Source: Atkinsonella hypoxylon
Lineage: Eukaryota; Ascomycota; Sordariomycetes; Hypocreales; Clavicipitaceae
Direction of reading: 5' to 3'
NCBI GenBank assembly: GCA_000729835.1
Contig: JFHB01000121.1
Location: forward strand, 1 to 64,000
DNA length: 64,000 nucleotides
In this document: one piece after another, positions 1 to 10,597 of the stretch
Layout: every line of letters begins with the position of its first letter
Numbering within the stretch: the stretch's first letter is position 1
Program-made: the position numbers and the translations under genes
The notes under the pieces: model-generated
The model's database searches: none
Told to the model about the DNA's origin: nothing
What the model saw: only the letters and a program-made list of their open reading frames with translations

Positions 1-655
1 TTTTTTTTTTTTTGGGCCAAAGAAGAGACGGATTGGGAAATGTAGTCGGGTTACATAGCGTGGAACTAGGCTGTCTTTTGCATTCTGGGGATCACTCTGG
101 GGTTACGGGCCGTCTTTTTATATCGAGCGCGGGGTGGGAAACATGCGATTTCGGCTCGGTTCGGATGGTCTATTTTTATGTTTATGATGATGTTTATTTT
201 CACGACCCCATAGTTATTTCGGTGATCAATCATTGGTGCACGGCCCTGGTTTCCGATGAGGGGGGGTCCCCCCGGATTACTTGGCGCTGTCAGAAGTGGG
301 TTAATTACGTATGTGCAGGGGTTTGTCTCCCACGGTGGAACAACTTTCTTGTTCACCTCATTCGGCATAGGTAATGTATTATGAAAGATTTTGATCCTTT
401 TTGTGCCCTGTTCAGTCTGGTGAACATGCTTCCTTGCTGCCTGGTTACTCTGTGATAAACCTGTACAGTGTGGACGCATTCAGAGCTTAACGCTCGATTT
501 TTTTTTTTTTCTTTATAAAGATGAAGAGAAATGCTGCGAACAGGGACTTGGCATTATTTTCTACCTGTATCCCCCTGATGGAGTCCACATTGTTGATAAA
601 TGACACACACGAAAAAAAAAAAAAAATTACAAAATAACAAAATATGTACGCTCCA
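1..655. other. Intergenic, no gene seen
   Basis: The window opens in a T-run (about 1-13). There is another T-run near 500-510 and an A-run near 613-626, just beyond the stop codon of the monooxygenase to the right, where its 3' untranslated region should lie. Short open frames on both strands have no recognisable protein content. I see no gene here. Confidence 0.5.
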
Positions 656-2181
656 TCAATGAACAGCACTACTCGTCACGCTCGGGCTTCGAAGAAACTT
701 CCCCATGCCCGCCTTGCCATGGTACCGTCTCAGGAACTCGTCCTGTGCCTGGTCGCACATGTGCTGCACATCCACGTTGGCAATCACGCCGTTCCGATAC
801 TTGATCTCCGCCTCCACCTTCCCCAGGTCGTCCTCGATGCCGTCTGCCATCCATTCGTACGTGTCACCGATGCGTCTGCTGCTCTGCACCAGCCACGCGC
901 CGCGCTCTCGTCTGAACACATCATAGACTGCGAGCGCCATGTGCAAGCTGCTGTGGTCTGTGACTCGATCGTTTGAGAGCAAATGCGCCAGCACGGCTGC
1001 GTCTTCGATGCAGAAGCCTGCGCCGGCTCCATGATGTGGCGACGTTGCGTGTGCGGCATCGCCCACGAGGCACACGCGTCCTTTTGTGAAAGTCGGCGGC
1101 GGGTTGTCGCCCAGGTCGAAGATGGCCCACTTTCACAGTGAAGCATTAGCTTTCTTTTTCTTTTCTTTTTCTTTTTTTTTTGGGGGGGGGGGCTCTCCTT
1201 TGACCTTTGACCACCCTTTCCCCCAATACAGCAGATAGATATACTTACAACGTCAAGTCTCCGACTTGTCAGCTTCAGAAGGCTTTTAATCTCGGGTCCA
1301 AAGTGGGAAAAGTCCTTCAGTGCCGCCTCACGGGTAGACTGGGCCGTGAGCTTCGAACTATCGGGCCATGGCTCCGAAGTCGTGTGGAAAGCAACCACAT
1401 TGACCGTTTGCCCGTGGTTGACGGGAAAAGTTAAAATGTGACCGCCTTTGCCCATCTACATGGCTCGTCGTCAGTTCCTCTATGCCAAAACATCACAAGC
1501 GAGGACGAGGGGACACAAACTTACATGCATAGCTGCATTCTGGGCCTTTTCGTTTCCAATAGCCTTGATAGCCTCTTCCATCGGCACCAGCGCCCGATAA
1601 GCATACTTGTGAGTATACGACGGCAAGGCACAAGCATGGCCAGCACCAAAGAGCAGCTGACGAACCTTGGACTTGATGCCGTCGCAGGCCAAGATGGCGT
1701 CGGCCTCGTGCTCGGATCCATCCGCAAACATGAGCCGGAACCGTCCATCCGGGCGCTGTTCGTACTTGTCAAGCCTCTTGCCAAAGTAAGCGACCTCCCT
1801 CGGCAGCAACTTGATCAATTCATCCAGGAAATGCGCTCTGTGGACGCCGTTCTGGCCGAGGTCATTGGAGATGGAAAACACAGGCCTCCCAGCGCCATTC
1901 TCCGTCTGCGCATCATAGTAATCAAACCACACCTTTTGCTTGGATGGCCAGAGATTGCGCGTGCACACCTTCTCAAACGCCTCGTGAATAGCAGGGTGGC
2001 AAACCTTCATGGCCTGCACAGCGTTGGGCGAGAACGACACGCCTGCACCTATTTCCTGAAAGTGTCCAGCTTGTTCGAAGATGTTGATCTTGAGCCCGCG
2101 GCGGTGCAGCGCAATAGCGAGCGTGAGGCCTGAGATGCCGCCGCCGATGATGGCAAAGACGGGTTGTTTTCTGGCTGTCAT
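656..2181 (-). CDS. FAD-dependent monooxygenase, salicylate hydroxylase-like
   Basis: Three exons: 2181-1525, 1455-1249 and 1129-656; all joins are phase 0 and the product is 445 aa. The donors are GTAAGT-like and the acceptors TAG and AAG. The family is group A flavoprotein hydroxylases (salicylate hydroxylase / 6-hydroxynicotinate monooxygenase type), which use NAD(P)H and O2 to hydroxylate aromatic substrates. Seen in the protein: the dinucleotide-binding GGGISG at residues 13-18, the second FAD/NADPH motif ACDGIKSKVR at about 165-174, and GDAAHA followed by a His-rich loop at about 311-316. The length matches the family and there is no signal peptide, so it is probably cytosolic. The ATG chosen lies just before the FAD motif. 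The true substrate cannot be read from the sequence and no pathway partners adjoin it. Both introns could be placed confidently; the 3' one is largely pyrimidine and G runs. Confidence 0.88.
1151..1192. repeat. Homopolymer-rich tract inside an intron
   Basis: Runs of T broken by single C, then ten or more G, lie within the last intron of the flavin monooxygenase. On the coding strand this is a C-run followed by an A/G-rich stretch. It is prone to length errors in sequencing and slippage in the genome, but lies outside the coding exons. Confidence 0.8.
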
Positions 2182-3336
2182 TATTTTGGAGGGGGGGGGG
2201 GTTTTGTTCTGTCTTTAACTTGTTTTCCTGGATGGTTTCTGGTTTTTTTTTTTTTCTCCCTTCCTTCTAAAAACTCTATGGGTACCCTTTTCGTGCTGGA
2301 CTGGTTCTTTGGCTGCCCTTAAGGATGAATGAAATGCGATTTGTACTCGTATCCAGCTTAGTAGTAGAGTGCGTGAACCGAACCGAGCCGAACCGAACCT
2401 CTTCGTAGCTGCTGTATTCCGTAGATCGTGTGCGTGCCTGTCCCGCACAAAAAGATACCCGATCCGAGACTAAATTAAACGGGATTCCCGACCGGCAGTG
2501 TATTCCGTCGATTCATCGGCTTTGCTAGCTAGCGCGGGTGAAGACCTTGTATGGTGGGGATTCTGGGAAGGGGCAGAAAAGTCTGTATGTACATACATGT
2601 ACTCCGTACAGGTATCGGTATCGGGCGTACGGATCACAGAACGCACAGAACGACTTTGAACAGACGCCCGTCGGCCGGCTGCGCTGCGCGTATGGCTGCA
2701 TGCATACATATTCCCTTCCTCCCTGGCCCCGGGCTTTATCTTTCTGTGGACCATGCATGTGACAAGGTACCAGCCCAAGTTGACAGAATTCGGCTGACTG
2801 GCCAATCGAGTAACACGAGATTCGAGTCCTTCTTGTTCGTCATAACTCGGTACGGAGTAAGTCAGAGTAAGTGCCGATGTACTTGGAGCTACCTCTCAAT
2901 GGGCAGGTTGCCAAGACGCGTCATAGGCGGAAGTGGTTATAGGCGGAAGTGGGGCCCGTGAGACCGACCTGCCAATCAGCGCGCCAAGACGATTTCAAGC
3001 TTGTTACCAGAAAGAAGGGGCTGTGGTCAGTGATGAGGTACCCAGCACGTCATTAATATCCAGAGGAGAGAGATACCTTGGAACGTATGCACACGCCAGA
3101 AGGATGCTTCATCTCAATACCCTAGTCAATTCTCCAAAAATCAGATTCATTGAATGGGGAGACTACATGACGAATAGACTTCCTCGTGTTGATTCTTTAT
3201 TCTTGGGTGATCCGGGCTCAACGGAAGATGAATATCTCAATCTGCAAGTTCAAAGTCAACCCCAACCTCAAGCACCGGTATAAAAAAAGTTTATTTAAAT
3301 TTAAATTTTAAAAATTTTAAAAAAAAAACCCACGCA
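2182..3336. other. Intergenic: monooxygenase promoter side and 3' end of the next gene
   Basis: It holds the upstream region of the minus-strand flavin monooxygenase, with a G-run at about 2190-2200 and a T-run near 2241. A 16-bp-period direct repeat of the unit ATAGGCGGAAGTGG lies at 2923-2936 and 2939-2952. A very A/T-rich block at about 3284-3330 abuts the stop codon of the TMEM70-like gene. Open frames here (for example 2933-3283, +) have no recognisable content. Confidence 0.5.
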
Positions 3337-4313
3337 TCACCTCCTCCCAAGCTTCTCCCTCACAGCATCCCAAATCCACCCATCCACAACCCCCTTCCTC
3401 AACCCCTTCTTCATCCTAGCCTCCTGGACGTAGAACCCGCCAACAGCCCTATACATATACCACCTCCTCGACTCATTCTCCTTCTTCGCATCCCGCACGT
3501 AGTTCACCAACCCGAGCCTCCCCCGCTCAGCACGCAGGTCCCCCACCGCAACGCGACTATACCTCGGCTTAGCAATCACGCTCATCGTCGTCACAGTAAG
3601 CTGCGTAGACGCAGGCATGGCCTTCACGAATCGCTCCAGCACAGGCCGCGAGGTGCGTGCCGAGGGAGGGAGGTGAACATGCATGTGTGTCACGAACGGG
3701 GCGGTAGTATACGCGATGAAGACAAGCGGGATGACTCCCGCCACCGCAACTGCAGAAAATCCCGTCAGTGAGAAACCTTGAGAACTCAAGAGGTTCAGAA
3801 TCCCGAATTCCCACCTGCTGCTGTTTCAGACACGCGCTTCTCCGCCGTCACGTAGCTTGGTACAACCAGGAAGATGAAGAACGCGCCCAACAGGAGACTC
3901 GTAAGCTTCAGCATGGCAAGAAACGCAACCCTGCCTGTTCCAGCATGGTATATAATCAGTCGTTCCGGAATTTCTGTGGCCCCTGATCAGCCTTCGCGCC
4001 ATGTTTATTTATTTTCCCTGGCACCGTCCGAAATGTTCACGCTTGCACGCTCACCATGATTCTTGGCAACGTTAGAAGCAGCCTTCGCTCGCTTTTTCTG
4101 CTCACAATGATTCCTGCCAACGTCAGAAGCAGTCTTTGCTCGCTTTGCCTGCCCACTCAGAGGCTTCTGCGCATACCACCGCACAGGCTTCATCCCCATT
4201 TGCGCCCGCCGAACCAGTGCCGTCCGCTCCACCGCAAGTGGCCAGTGCCACCGGACTGGTCTTGCAACGACCTGCAGACTGGCTCTTGGGCCGATGATGC
4301 CTATGAGGAACAT
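3337..4313 (-). CDS. TMEM70/TMEM186-like mitochondrial membrane protein
   Basis: Three exons: 4313-4055, 3982-3815 and 3749-3337; 279 aa. Donors are GTGAGC and GTGGGA, acceptors ATCAG and TGCAG, and both joins are phase 1. The first ~50 residues are Arg-rich, hydrophobic and free of acidic runs, as expected for a mitochondrial presequence. The core ERLIIYHAGTGRVAFL leads into a first membrane segment (about 104-131). A second segment (about 145-167) is followed by a PFVTHMHVHLPPSA stretch. This layout of a short polar start, two-helix hairpin and soluble tail is that of the TMEM70/TMEM186/TMEM223 family, which assists assembly of inner-membrane respiratory complexes. The assignment rests on pattern, not on a search. 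Exon 1 contains a tandem 17-residue duplication that also copies the splice donor, so a product shorter by 17 residues is possible. Its role in the fungus is inferred only. Confidence 0.7.
4056..4157. repeat. 51-bp tandem duplication in exon 1 of the TMEM70-like gene
   Basis: Copies at 4056-4106 and 4107-4157 share the frame ATGATTC.TG.CAACGT.AGAAGCAG (+ strand) and are about 80% identical. They encode two versions of a Lys/Arg/Ala-rich 17-residue unit (RAKTASDVGRNH versus RAKAASNVAKNH). Each copy is bordered on its left by gctcac, which is GTGAGC on the coding strand, so the 5' splice site is also present twice. Confidence 0.85.
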
Positions 4314-5304
4314 GGTGTCGACGGGGATGTGGTGCGTTTGATGTTTGATGTGAAACGTACAAGGGAGGTCCGACCGGTGCTGAGGATGAGATTTCGGATT
4401 CTCAGAGGCCCAGCTACCCTATATCTCTCCTCTCTCTTTTACCTCATGTATTTCATTTCCCTCTTCACAATTTGGGGCATGAGGTTCCAGGCTCTCCATA
4501 AATTCGTTTTAGTTCAAACCGAGAAGCCAGAATCTTTGCATGAACTTGTCTACAACACGGATACGCATCGAAACCGCAATTAATGAAAAATCTCCATTCA
4601 GCTCGCTCTTACCCCTTATCCATCATGCAAGCCTCCTCACCACATCTCCCAGCAAGAGCAGGAGACATCAAGCCTTGCTATTCACTGGTATCTTCCTCGT
4701 CATCAGAAAAGAATACTGTACAAATTTTCTGGGCACAAAGAGCCATGAGTCATGCCCATTGTCCTCGTAAATGTCATCCAAGAAAAATCTCGTAACGCCC
4801 CTTGCCCATCATGGCTCATACAAGTCATCTCAAGTCAGATTTTTAGACTTTGGATAGACTCGTGAATCGATCCGAGACAAAGGATAGCCCAGTCCACAAG
4901 CTGGTTATCCTATCCATGCTGATATCCCGCGGTCGATCCTTCTCTTCCCGGGCCTCTATATATTTCTTTTCCCAGTATTGCTTCGATCCTTTGATCATGC
5001 TTTGAATATATACGTGGTCGTTTCAAACGGCCATATAAAGGGAAAGGCCAAATTCAGGCCTAAGAAATGGGAAAAGAAAAAAAAAAGAAAAGAAAAAATA
5101 AGGCAGAGAAAGAAACGTAGCGATCCATAGCACTATGCAGGAAATGTCGTATAGTCGTAAACGGCCGAACCAGGATTCCAAAGCCAAGAAGATATTTGTA
5201 CAAGGCGGGCAAGACAGGCTCATGTCTGAAGAGATGAATGACTCCCTTCTACCCGCGGTGATTCGAGACCGTGTCCTTTACATTGTAGCATCGGGTCAAT
5301 TTCA
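4314..5304. other. Intergenic, promoter of the TMEM70-like gene
   Basis: It lies between the start of the TMEM70-like gene and the stop of the zinc-cluster regulator, both on the minus strand. It contains an A-rich tract at about 5073-5100 and short open frames of no recognisable content. No RNA gene or repeat was seen. Confidence 0.5.
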
Positions 5305-8300
5305 TCAAGGACATTTCATGCTCGCTATACCGCCGTCGTAATCCCAAGCTCGCTTCAAGCCTCCCTCGTACACACTTGCCACCGACTCCTGCCACATAGC
5401 TGGAGTGATGAAGTTTGGCATTGAAGTTGTCGAAGAATACTGTGTGTGAGGCATTTGTCCAGGACTCGGTGACAGAGATTGGCCAGTAGTGGGATCCGCA
5501 ATAGTAGTTTGATCTGGGGGACCTGAGGAGATGAACTAATTAGCAATGCCGGCGAATCGGAGCTGGGCAGAGTGCCCGTTTGAGAAGGCGTACCGAATGA
5601 GGTATTCCAATTCCTGCCATAATCACGTCAGTAACGTCATCTCTCCTTACAACGACAAGTCTTGGAACACCGGGAAAACCTTCTAGCCATACTTACTCGA
5701 ATATTCGTGATGGATTCCAAGTCGGTGGGTTGTTACCCAGAGCCAAAGTCTGCTGCATGTCCGGTGCTTGGCCGTTTTGTGGCATCATTACGAGTGACTG
5801 TACGATCGGAGAGTCACTCTTGCTGTCCATAGGGCCCACAGAAATAGGAGGTGTAACGGGATGACTGATATAACTGACATTTTGGTTCGAAGGGTCCAGG
5901 TGCTGATGGTCCATGGAGCCTGTGCGATGCACGGGACCAAAAGGATATGCCACATTTGCGCGTGGAGAGCTCGATTGATTGGACGGACAAGGGCTTCCAT
6001 ATGGAAACGATGGCTTAAGAACAAACGGGCGACGTATGTCGGCAGAAAATGCTTCACGAATTGCATCCACTTGTTTTTGCAACTCTGGCATAGGCCAAGC
6101 CTCCATGGCTGTTTCCATTAGCCTCATGTGACGCTGAAAATACTCACGCGCATCACTGTTAAGGTCGGGATCGGGGGAAACAATGGCAACCTAGACGCAT
6201 AGCGGTCAGCGAGAACAGGGCTTGACCCTCAAACATGTTTGGCAAGTAAAGAGAAGAATCGAAATCGTGAGCCGGGACGTACTAGGTGGATGACCACACA
6301 TGAAAGTGCTGCATACAATACAAAGCTGAAGCCGCGCTGCATGCTTTGCAGATCCACCAAGCCAAATTGTTTGACGACAGCTTCCTGCAAGCGGCATAGT
6401 GCCTTGGCTGCATTGTAGCAGACAAGCATGCGACGTTTCCATTCAGCCTCATCGGCAGTGGGGTCCAGAAATGATAAAACTGGTCGGTGATAAAGGATTT
6501 GCTGTAGATAGTAATACGAATGAAGATTTCCGAGGAACGGAGATGGCAGATAAGGAGGCGAGCTGTCGGGTGGATATGTAATGGCCAAGTCCACTGGTAA
6601 TTCTGTGAGGTATCCCGAAATATCCTGCTCGATTTGCTGGAACTCTGGATTTACACCCCAGTCCTTTGTCCTTTTAAGCTTGGCGTACACTGAGCTCATT
6701 TTCCTGATATTCCGCGCGATACGAGCCAAGTAAGTAAAATTTCTCGAAATGTGATATTCACTGTCATCGCCGCCGGGAATCGGACGAGGAATGCTGAAGT
6801 CAACCGACCCTTCAACCACTGCCAAGTCATATCGGCCTGTTTTATCAAAATCAGCAATGAAGTGCAATATGCGGCAATGCCTTGGCTACAGAGCCCATAT
6901 TGTGCCAGTTTATCAGCTCAATCTCTCGGTCGCCAATAACCTACCTTGAGGACCTCCCACCATCGACTCGCAGACGAAAATAATCTGCCATATCCTGGTT
7001 CGCAAGCGACATTCGGTAACAGTAAATTCACAGGGTATCCCCGCTTGATGATCTTCATGATGCTCGTCTAAACCTAGGTCTTTCCCAATTTGGACACATT
7101 GAACGACAAGCATCCAAGATCGGTAAAAATAACCTCGCTTCGGAGCAGCTTCGCGCGCCTTGAGGATTATTAATAGAGCTTGAAGCGTGCTTAGTCTCGG
7201 GATGTCCATGAATGAATCGGCGTGCCCTGTTGACGACCATGTTGTCAGCCCAATCCCATTTAGAACATCAAATTTCCCTCCACAGAGAAGCACCGGGTTT
7301 CGGATACATACTAGACGCCAAGGCTAACCACTGCTGACCCATGGCGGGCTCCTCTGCTAACCGCCCGCCTACGGCGAACAGTGCTTCAAGAATCAAGGGC
7401 GAGATGCTGTCTCGATTAGTGTTCCACTGTTGGTAGAAAGCGGTTTTATCCAGGACGGGTACGTATGGGTGAACATGGCGGAAATAAAGGTCAAAGTGGT
7501 GCATTGCGGTTGACTCATCCGGCATAAGCGCTGGCGGGATACGAATTTTATGGCCCGGTATGGTGGTCATATTGGGTAATATTGACTGATAGTCATCATC
7601 TTCCTCAACAGCTGGTTGTTCCTCCCGTCGAAACGAGGCCTTGTTCCGGAGATAAGGCGCTGGTGTGTGCCGAGCCAAATCAGCGGTTAGGTCCTTAAAA
7701 ACACAAGAGCATACAACCTACCAGTCCCAATCTCATTTACTTTCAGACCGCCAAGCAAATCGGCGAGATCCTGTTGTTGGTAGGAGTCTGTGGAATGAGC
7801 TTCTGGCGACGAGTCCTGCCTTGGCTGGTAGGTTGGCGGCGACGGAAAGGCTCTCGGGCCAGCGTATGAATGATCCAAGACACCTGGGGCGGGAACTGTT
7901 GTGTAATGCAAGTTATGTTGACTTGGGTTCGTGTCGAACGACACTTGCTGGAAAGTTGATTGATCGCCGTCTGCAAAGCCACCTTGTGTGGCGTAGAGAT
8001 CTTGCATAGGCTTCGAGGAGAGATCTTGAGTGACTTGTCCAGGCATCGACATCTGTTGAGATTGACGGGATGGGTCCAATGCGGCATCATATATGCCCAT
8101 GGAGTCGGATCCCTCGTAGCCATTCGGCCGCACGCAATGGAGCTTCAGCCGTATACAGGCTGAGCAGGGCCAGGTATTAGTGGTTGCGGCATCGCACTTG
8201 ATTTTTCTTTTCCGACAGCCCTCACAGGCTCTCATTACTACAAGAGCAAGAATAAGCAAGGGGGTTTGCACAAGGATGATAACATGTTGGTCATTCCTAG

Positions 8301-8606
8301 TAGTATACCTTTTAATCGCTTGTGGCGATTATGCTCATCGACAAACACATAGTCTAAGACAGGTTGTGTCAGCTGAGGTTCCAGCTACGGGACGAGGTCG
8401 AATCAGATCAGATAGCAGGCGATTCCGGCCGAGACTGCGGAAAGATGACGGGGTGGGCGCAATACTCAGATGAAGAGACACTGACGCTTTTGGGTTTCCC
8501 GTTGAGGAAACTGCTGCGGCGCAAACTGGTACGTACTCATGGGTGCTGCTTGCGCGCTGTGCGCATTATGCTGTAGATTCTGGAGGACGGAGGGATCAGT
8601 GGACAT
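5305..8606 (-). CDS. Zn(II)2Cys6 transcription factor with fungal-specific domain
   Basis: Nine exons: 8606-8537, 8353-8309, 8237-7722, 7659-7312, 7226-6945, 6836-6283, 6190-5697, 5613-5594 and 5522-5305; 848 aa. Every join keeps phase, and exon 8 is only 20 nt. The zinc cluster CX2CX6CX9CX2CX6C spans residues 43-73 and is preceded by the basic stretch DEHNRHKRLK (29-38), which is encoded largely by a 45-nt exon. A Gln/Ser/Pro-rich linker follows. Then comes a helical region typical of the fungal-specific regulatory domain, with IPPALMPDESTAMHHFDLYF, LYFRHVHPYVPVLD and YHRPVLSF. The tail is low-complexity and ends in MWQESVASVYEGGLKRAW just before the stop, which looks conserved. It should be a nuclear DNA-binding regulator. 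I do not recognise the specific orthologue; XlnR, AmyR and FacB are excluded by the zinc-cluster sequence. It sits alone beside an 8 kb gene-poor region, with no obvious target cluster in the window. Confidence 0.88.
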
Positions 8607-9780
8607 GACGAACGGCGGATTCCGAACGTTGAAGGTTGTCGCGCACGGCGACGGCGACCGAAGAACGGCAAGCGGGCGTAGATACGGTAGCGGAACGACT
8701 CGGTAGTGTGGGATTTGGAGAGTTTGAGGGGCACGGTGGCAATATTGAGGGTGATATGACGGTCTAGAGTTCGCCTAAGGCTGGGAGAAGGTGCATGAAG
8801 AAGCGGGAGCGTCTTGACGGCAGTCGACATCAAGCCGGCCAGACGCAACAGATTTCTGGCCGCTTGGAACAGCGCACAACAGGATGTGAGTAGTGAGTGT
8901 GTGGTGTCTGGTGAGTGATGTGAGCGATGTGAGCGATGTGAGCGATGAGAGCGATGAGAGGGATGTGAGTTGAGTCTGGTTGGGCCTAGCCAGGTGGCAG
9001 GCGGAAGGAGCGTTCGACTGCGTCGGCAACGCAGGATGCAGGACGCAGGACACGCAGGACGCAGGGAACCTTGGAAGGCAGGAGAGATCGAGCGCGGCAA
9101 AGAAGAAGAGTTCCAGTCGTTGGTTCGTTTCGTCGATCTGTTGCAAAGTTACCAGGGAGCGCAGTAGGCGGCAGTAGTGGGGGAAGGATGGACTGCCGCA
9201 GGGAATTATAAGGACGGTGGCGGGCTGAACGGCAGTCCTACAGAACGACTGGCGTTTGGTCTGGTGGAAGCTCAAACCAGGACCAAGACACGAGCAGGGC
9301 CCGGGGGGGGGGAAGGGCGACGCGGACGCAACGAAACGGTGGGGTGTTGAGTGGGTGGGCTGTGGATAGATGGATGGACGGATGGGTGGATGACAGGCCG
9401 TCAACGTCTGGTGCTTTTCTTTCTTTTATTATTAATGTTACCAAAAAAAAAAAAAAAGTTCTGGTTCATAGTCCCTAGCCGTCTGGTAATCCGTCTGGTA
9501 ATGAAACAAGGCCCCTGGGCTCACGGCCAGCACCGGCAACAGCCAGATCTGGGAGGGGCTTGTACCAGGTGGGTACCAGGTGGGTCTTGGCGCAATGAGG
9601 GGCCGCCATTGGCCTCGCTGTGCTTCTGAAGCTCGCGGACAGGCATCTCCAGCGCATCATGTAGTACCAGTAGTGGCGACGGGAGTATAAATGGTCTGGT
9701 CGAAACAAGCCAGCCCAGCCCAGCCCAGACCAGAGCGGACCAGACCAGGCCAGGCGCTCCCTTGCCTGCTCCCTAATCAG
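8607..9780. promoter_or_regulatory. Long upstream region of the zinc-cluster gene
   Basis: On the minus strand this is the probable 5' leader and promoter of the transcription factor, rich in CT/CA on the coding side. It contains a 9-bp tandem repeat (8917-8970), a purine-rich imperfect repeat of CAGGACG units (about 9045-9070), an A-run (9443-9457) and a cluster of CCAGCCCAG/GACCAG units (about 9705-9760). Long frames across it (for example 8775-9404, -) are Ser/Pro/Thr/Leu-rich low-complexity translations and are not called as genes. No core promoter element could be fixed. Confidence 0.45.
8917..8970. repeat. 9-bp tandem repeat, about six units
   Basis: Units of GATGTGAGC, changing to GATGAGAGC/GATGAGAGG, repeat about six times upstream of the zinc-cluster gene. 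It is a short minisatellite in presumed non-coding sequence. Confidence 0.85.
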
Positions 9781-10553
9781 GACTGGTGAGCAGATCGGGC
9801 TTTTACCGTTAGTGTAGTTGAACTAGTTGAACCACAACCACCATCACCACCCAAACCCCCGGATGCCGGCTTTGACTCAACTGTAGTCTTTCGTGTTAAT
9901 TCCCTTGTTGCTTGTGGGTGGCCTCACCTGTAATTGTGTGCCCCAATGGCCGCCACCAACGTGTACAAGTTCCTACTGTACGCCGTGCTTGTGAACGTGG
10001 GCATCCGTTCTAAATGTATTTATTATGCACAGTAGTTCCCACTAACACGCCTTGTGGTAGTTGATGCCGGCGGGCATTGATCGGCTTCTGGTGTTTTTCC
10101 TGTGCTTGATCTTTCGCCAGTCTGACGTTGGGCTCTTTCCCCAAGCCGAATGCTTCAGGATCAGGCATAGCATTGCTTTCTTTTGTGACTTTGCAGCGGC
10201 GACCGTTTGTTGACAATCCAGTCGGACGAATCGCCATAACACATGTAAAATCATAAGGGTAAAAAAAGAAAAGAAGACATATGGGGGCCTCGGCTGCCCT
10301 TCCCCGAGATGAATGAGTGCGCCAAATTAGTAAACGGGATGATGCTATTATGCAACAAACATTTCCTCGGCCAAGAGGCACCCGAGGACAATAGCCCCAC
10401 AAAACATGCCAGCTCCTACAATAACCAGGATGACCTGTTGGTGGAGCCGCTCGAGCCAGCAAATGTTCCGTTCCCTCAAGCGAGCCGGCTAGATTCTCAG
10501 AAACGAACGCCAAGACAAGCTTTCTTTTTCTCTTCCCCTACTTATGCGGCAGC

Positions 10554-10597
10554 CCTTGGTTCCTTTGGTTCCTTGGTTCCTTGGTTCCTTGGTTCCC
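10554..10597. repeat. CCTTGGTTCC tandem repeat
   Basis: Four to five imperfect 10-bp units, the first with an extra T, lie in intergenic sequence. Confidence 0.8.

Noticed and set aside
8775..9404. 209-codon minus-strand open frame upstream of the zinc-cluster gene
   Set aside because: It is Ser/Thr/Pro/Leu-rich low-complexity sequence generated by the 9-bp tandem repeat and CT-rich leader. It has no conserved features.
9945..10028. Plus-strand 27-codon ORF with a good start context (MAATNVYKFLLYAV...)
   Set aside because: Too short, with no downstream exon that could be joined convincingly.
10348..10449. Hydrophobic minus-strand peptide frame ending LLAEEMFVA
   Set aside because: About 33 residues only, with no matching upstream exon found. 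The similar hydrophobic frame at 11340-11503 does not join it in phase.
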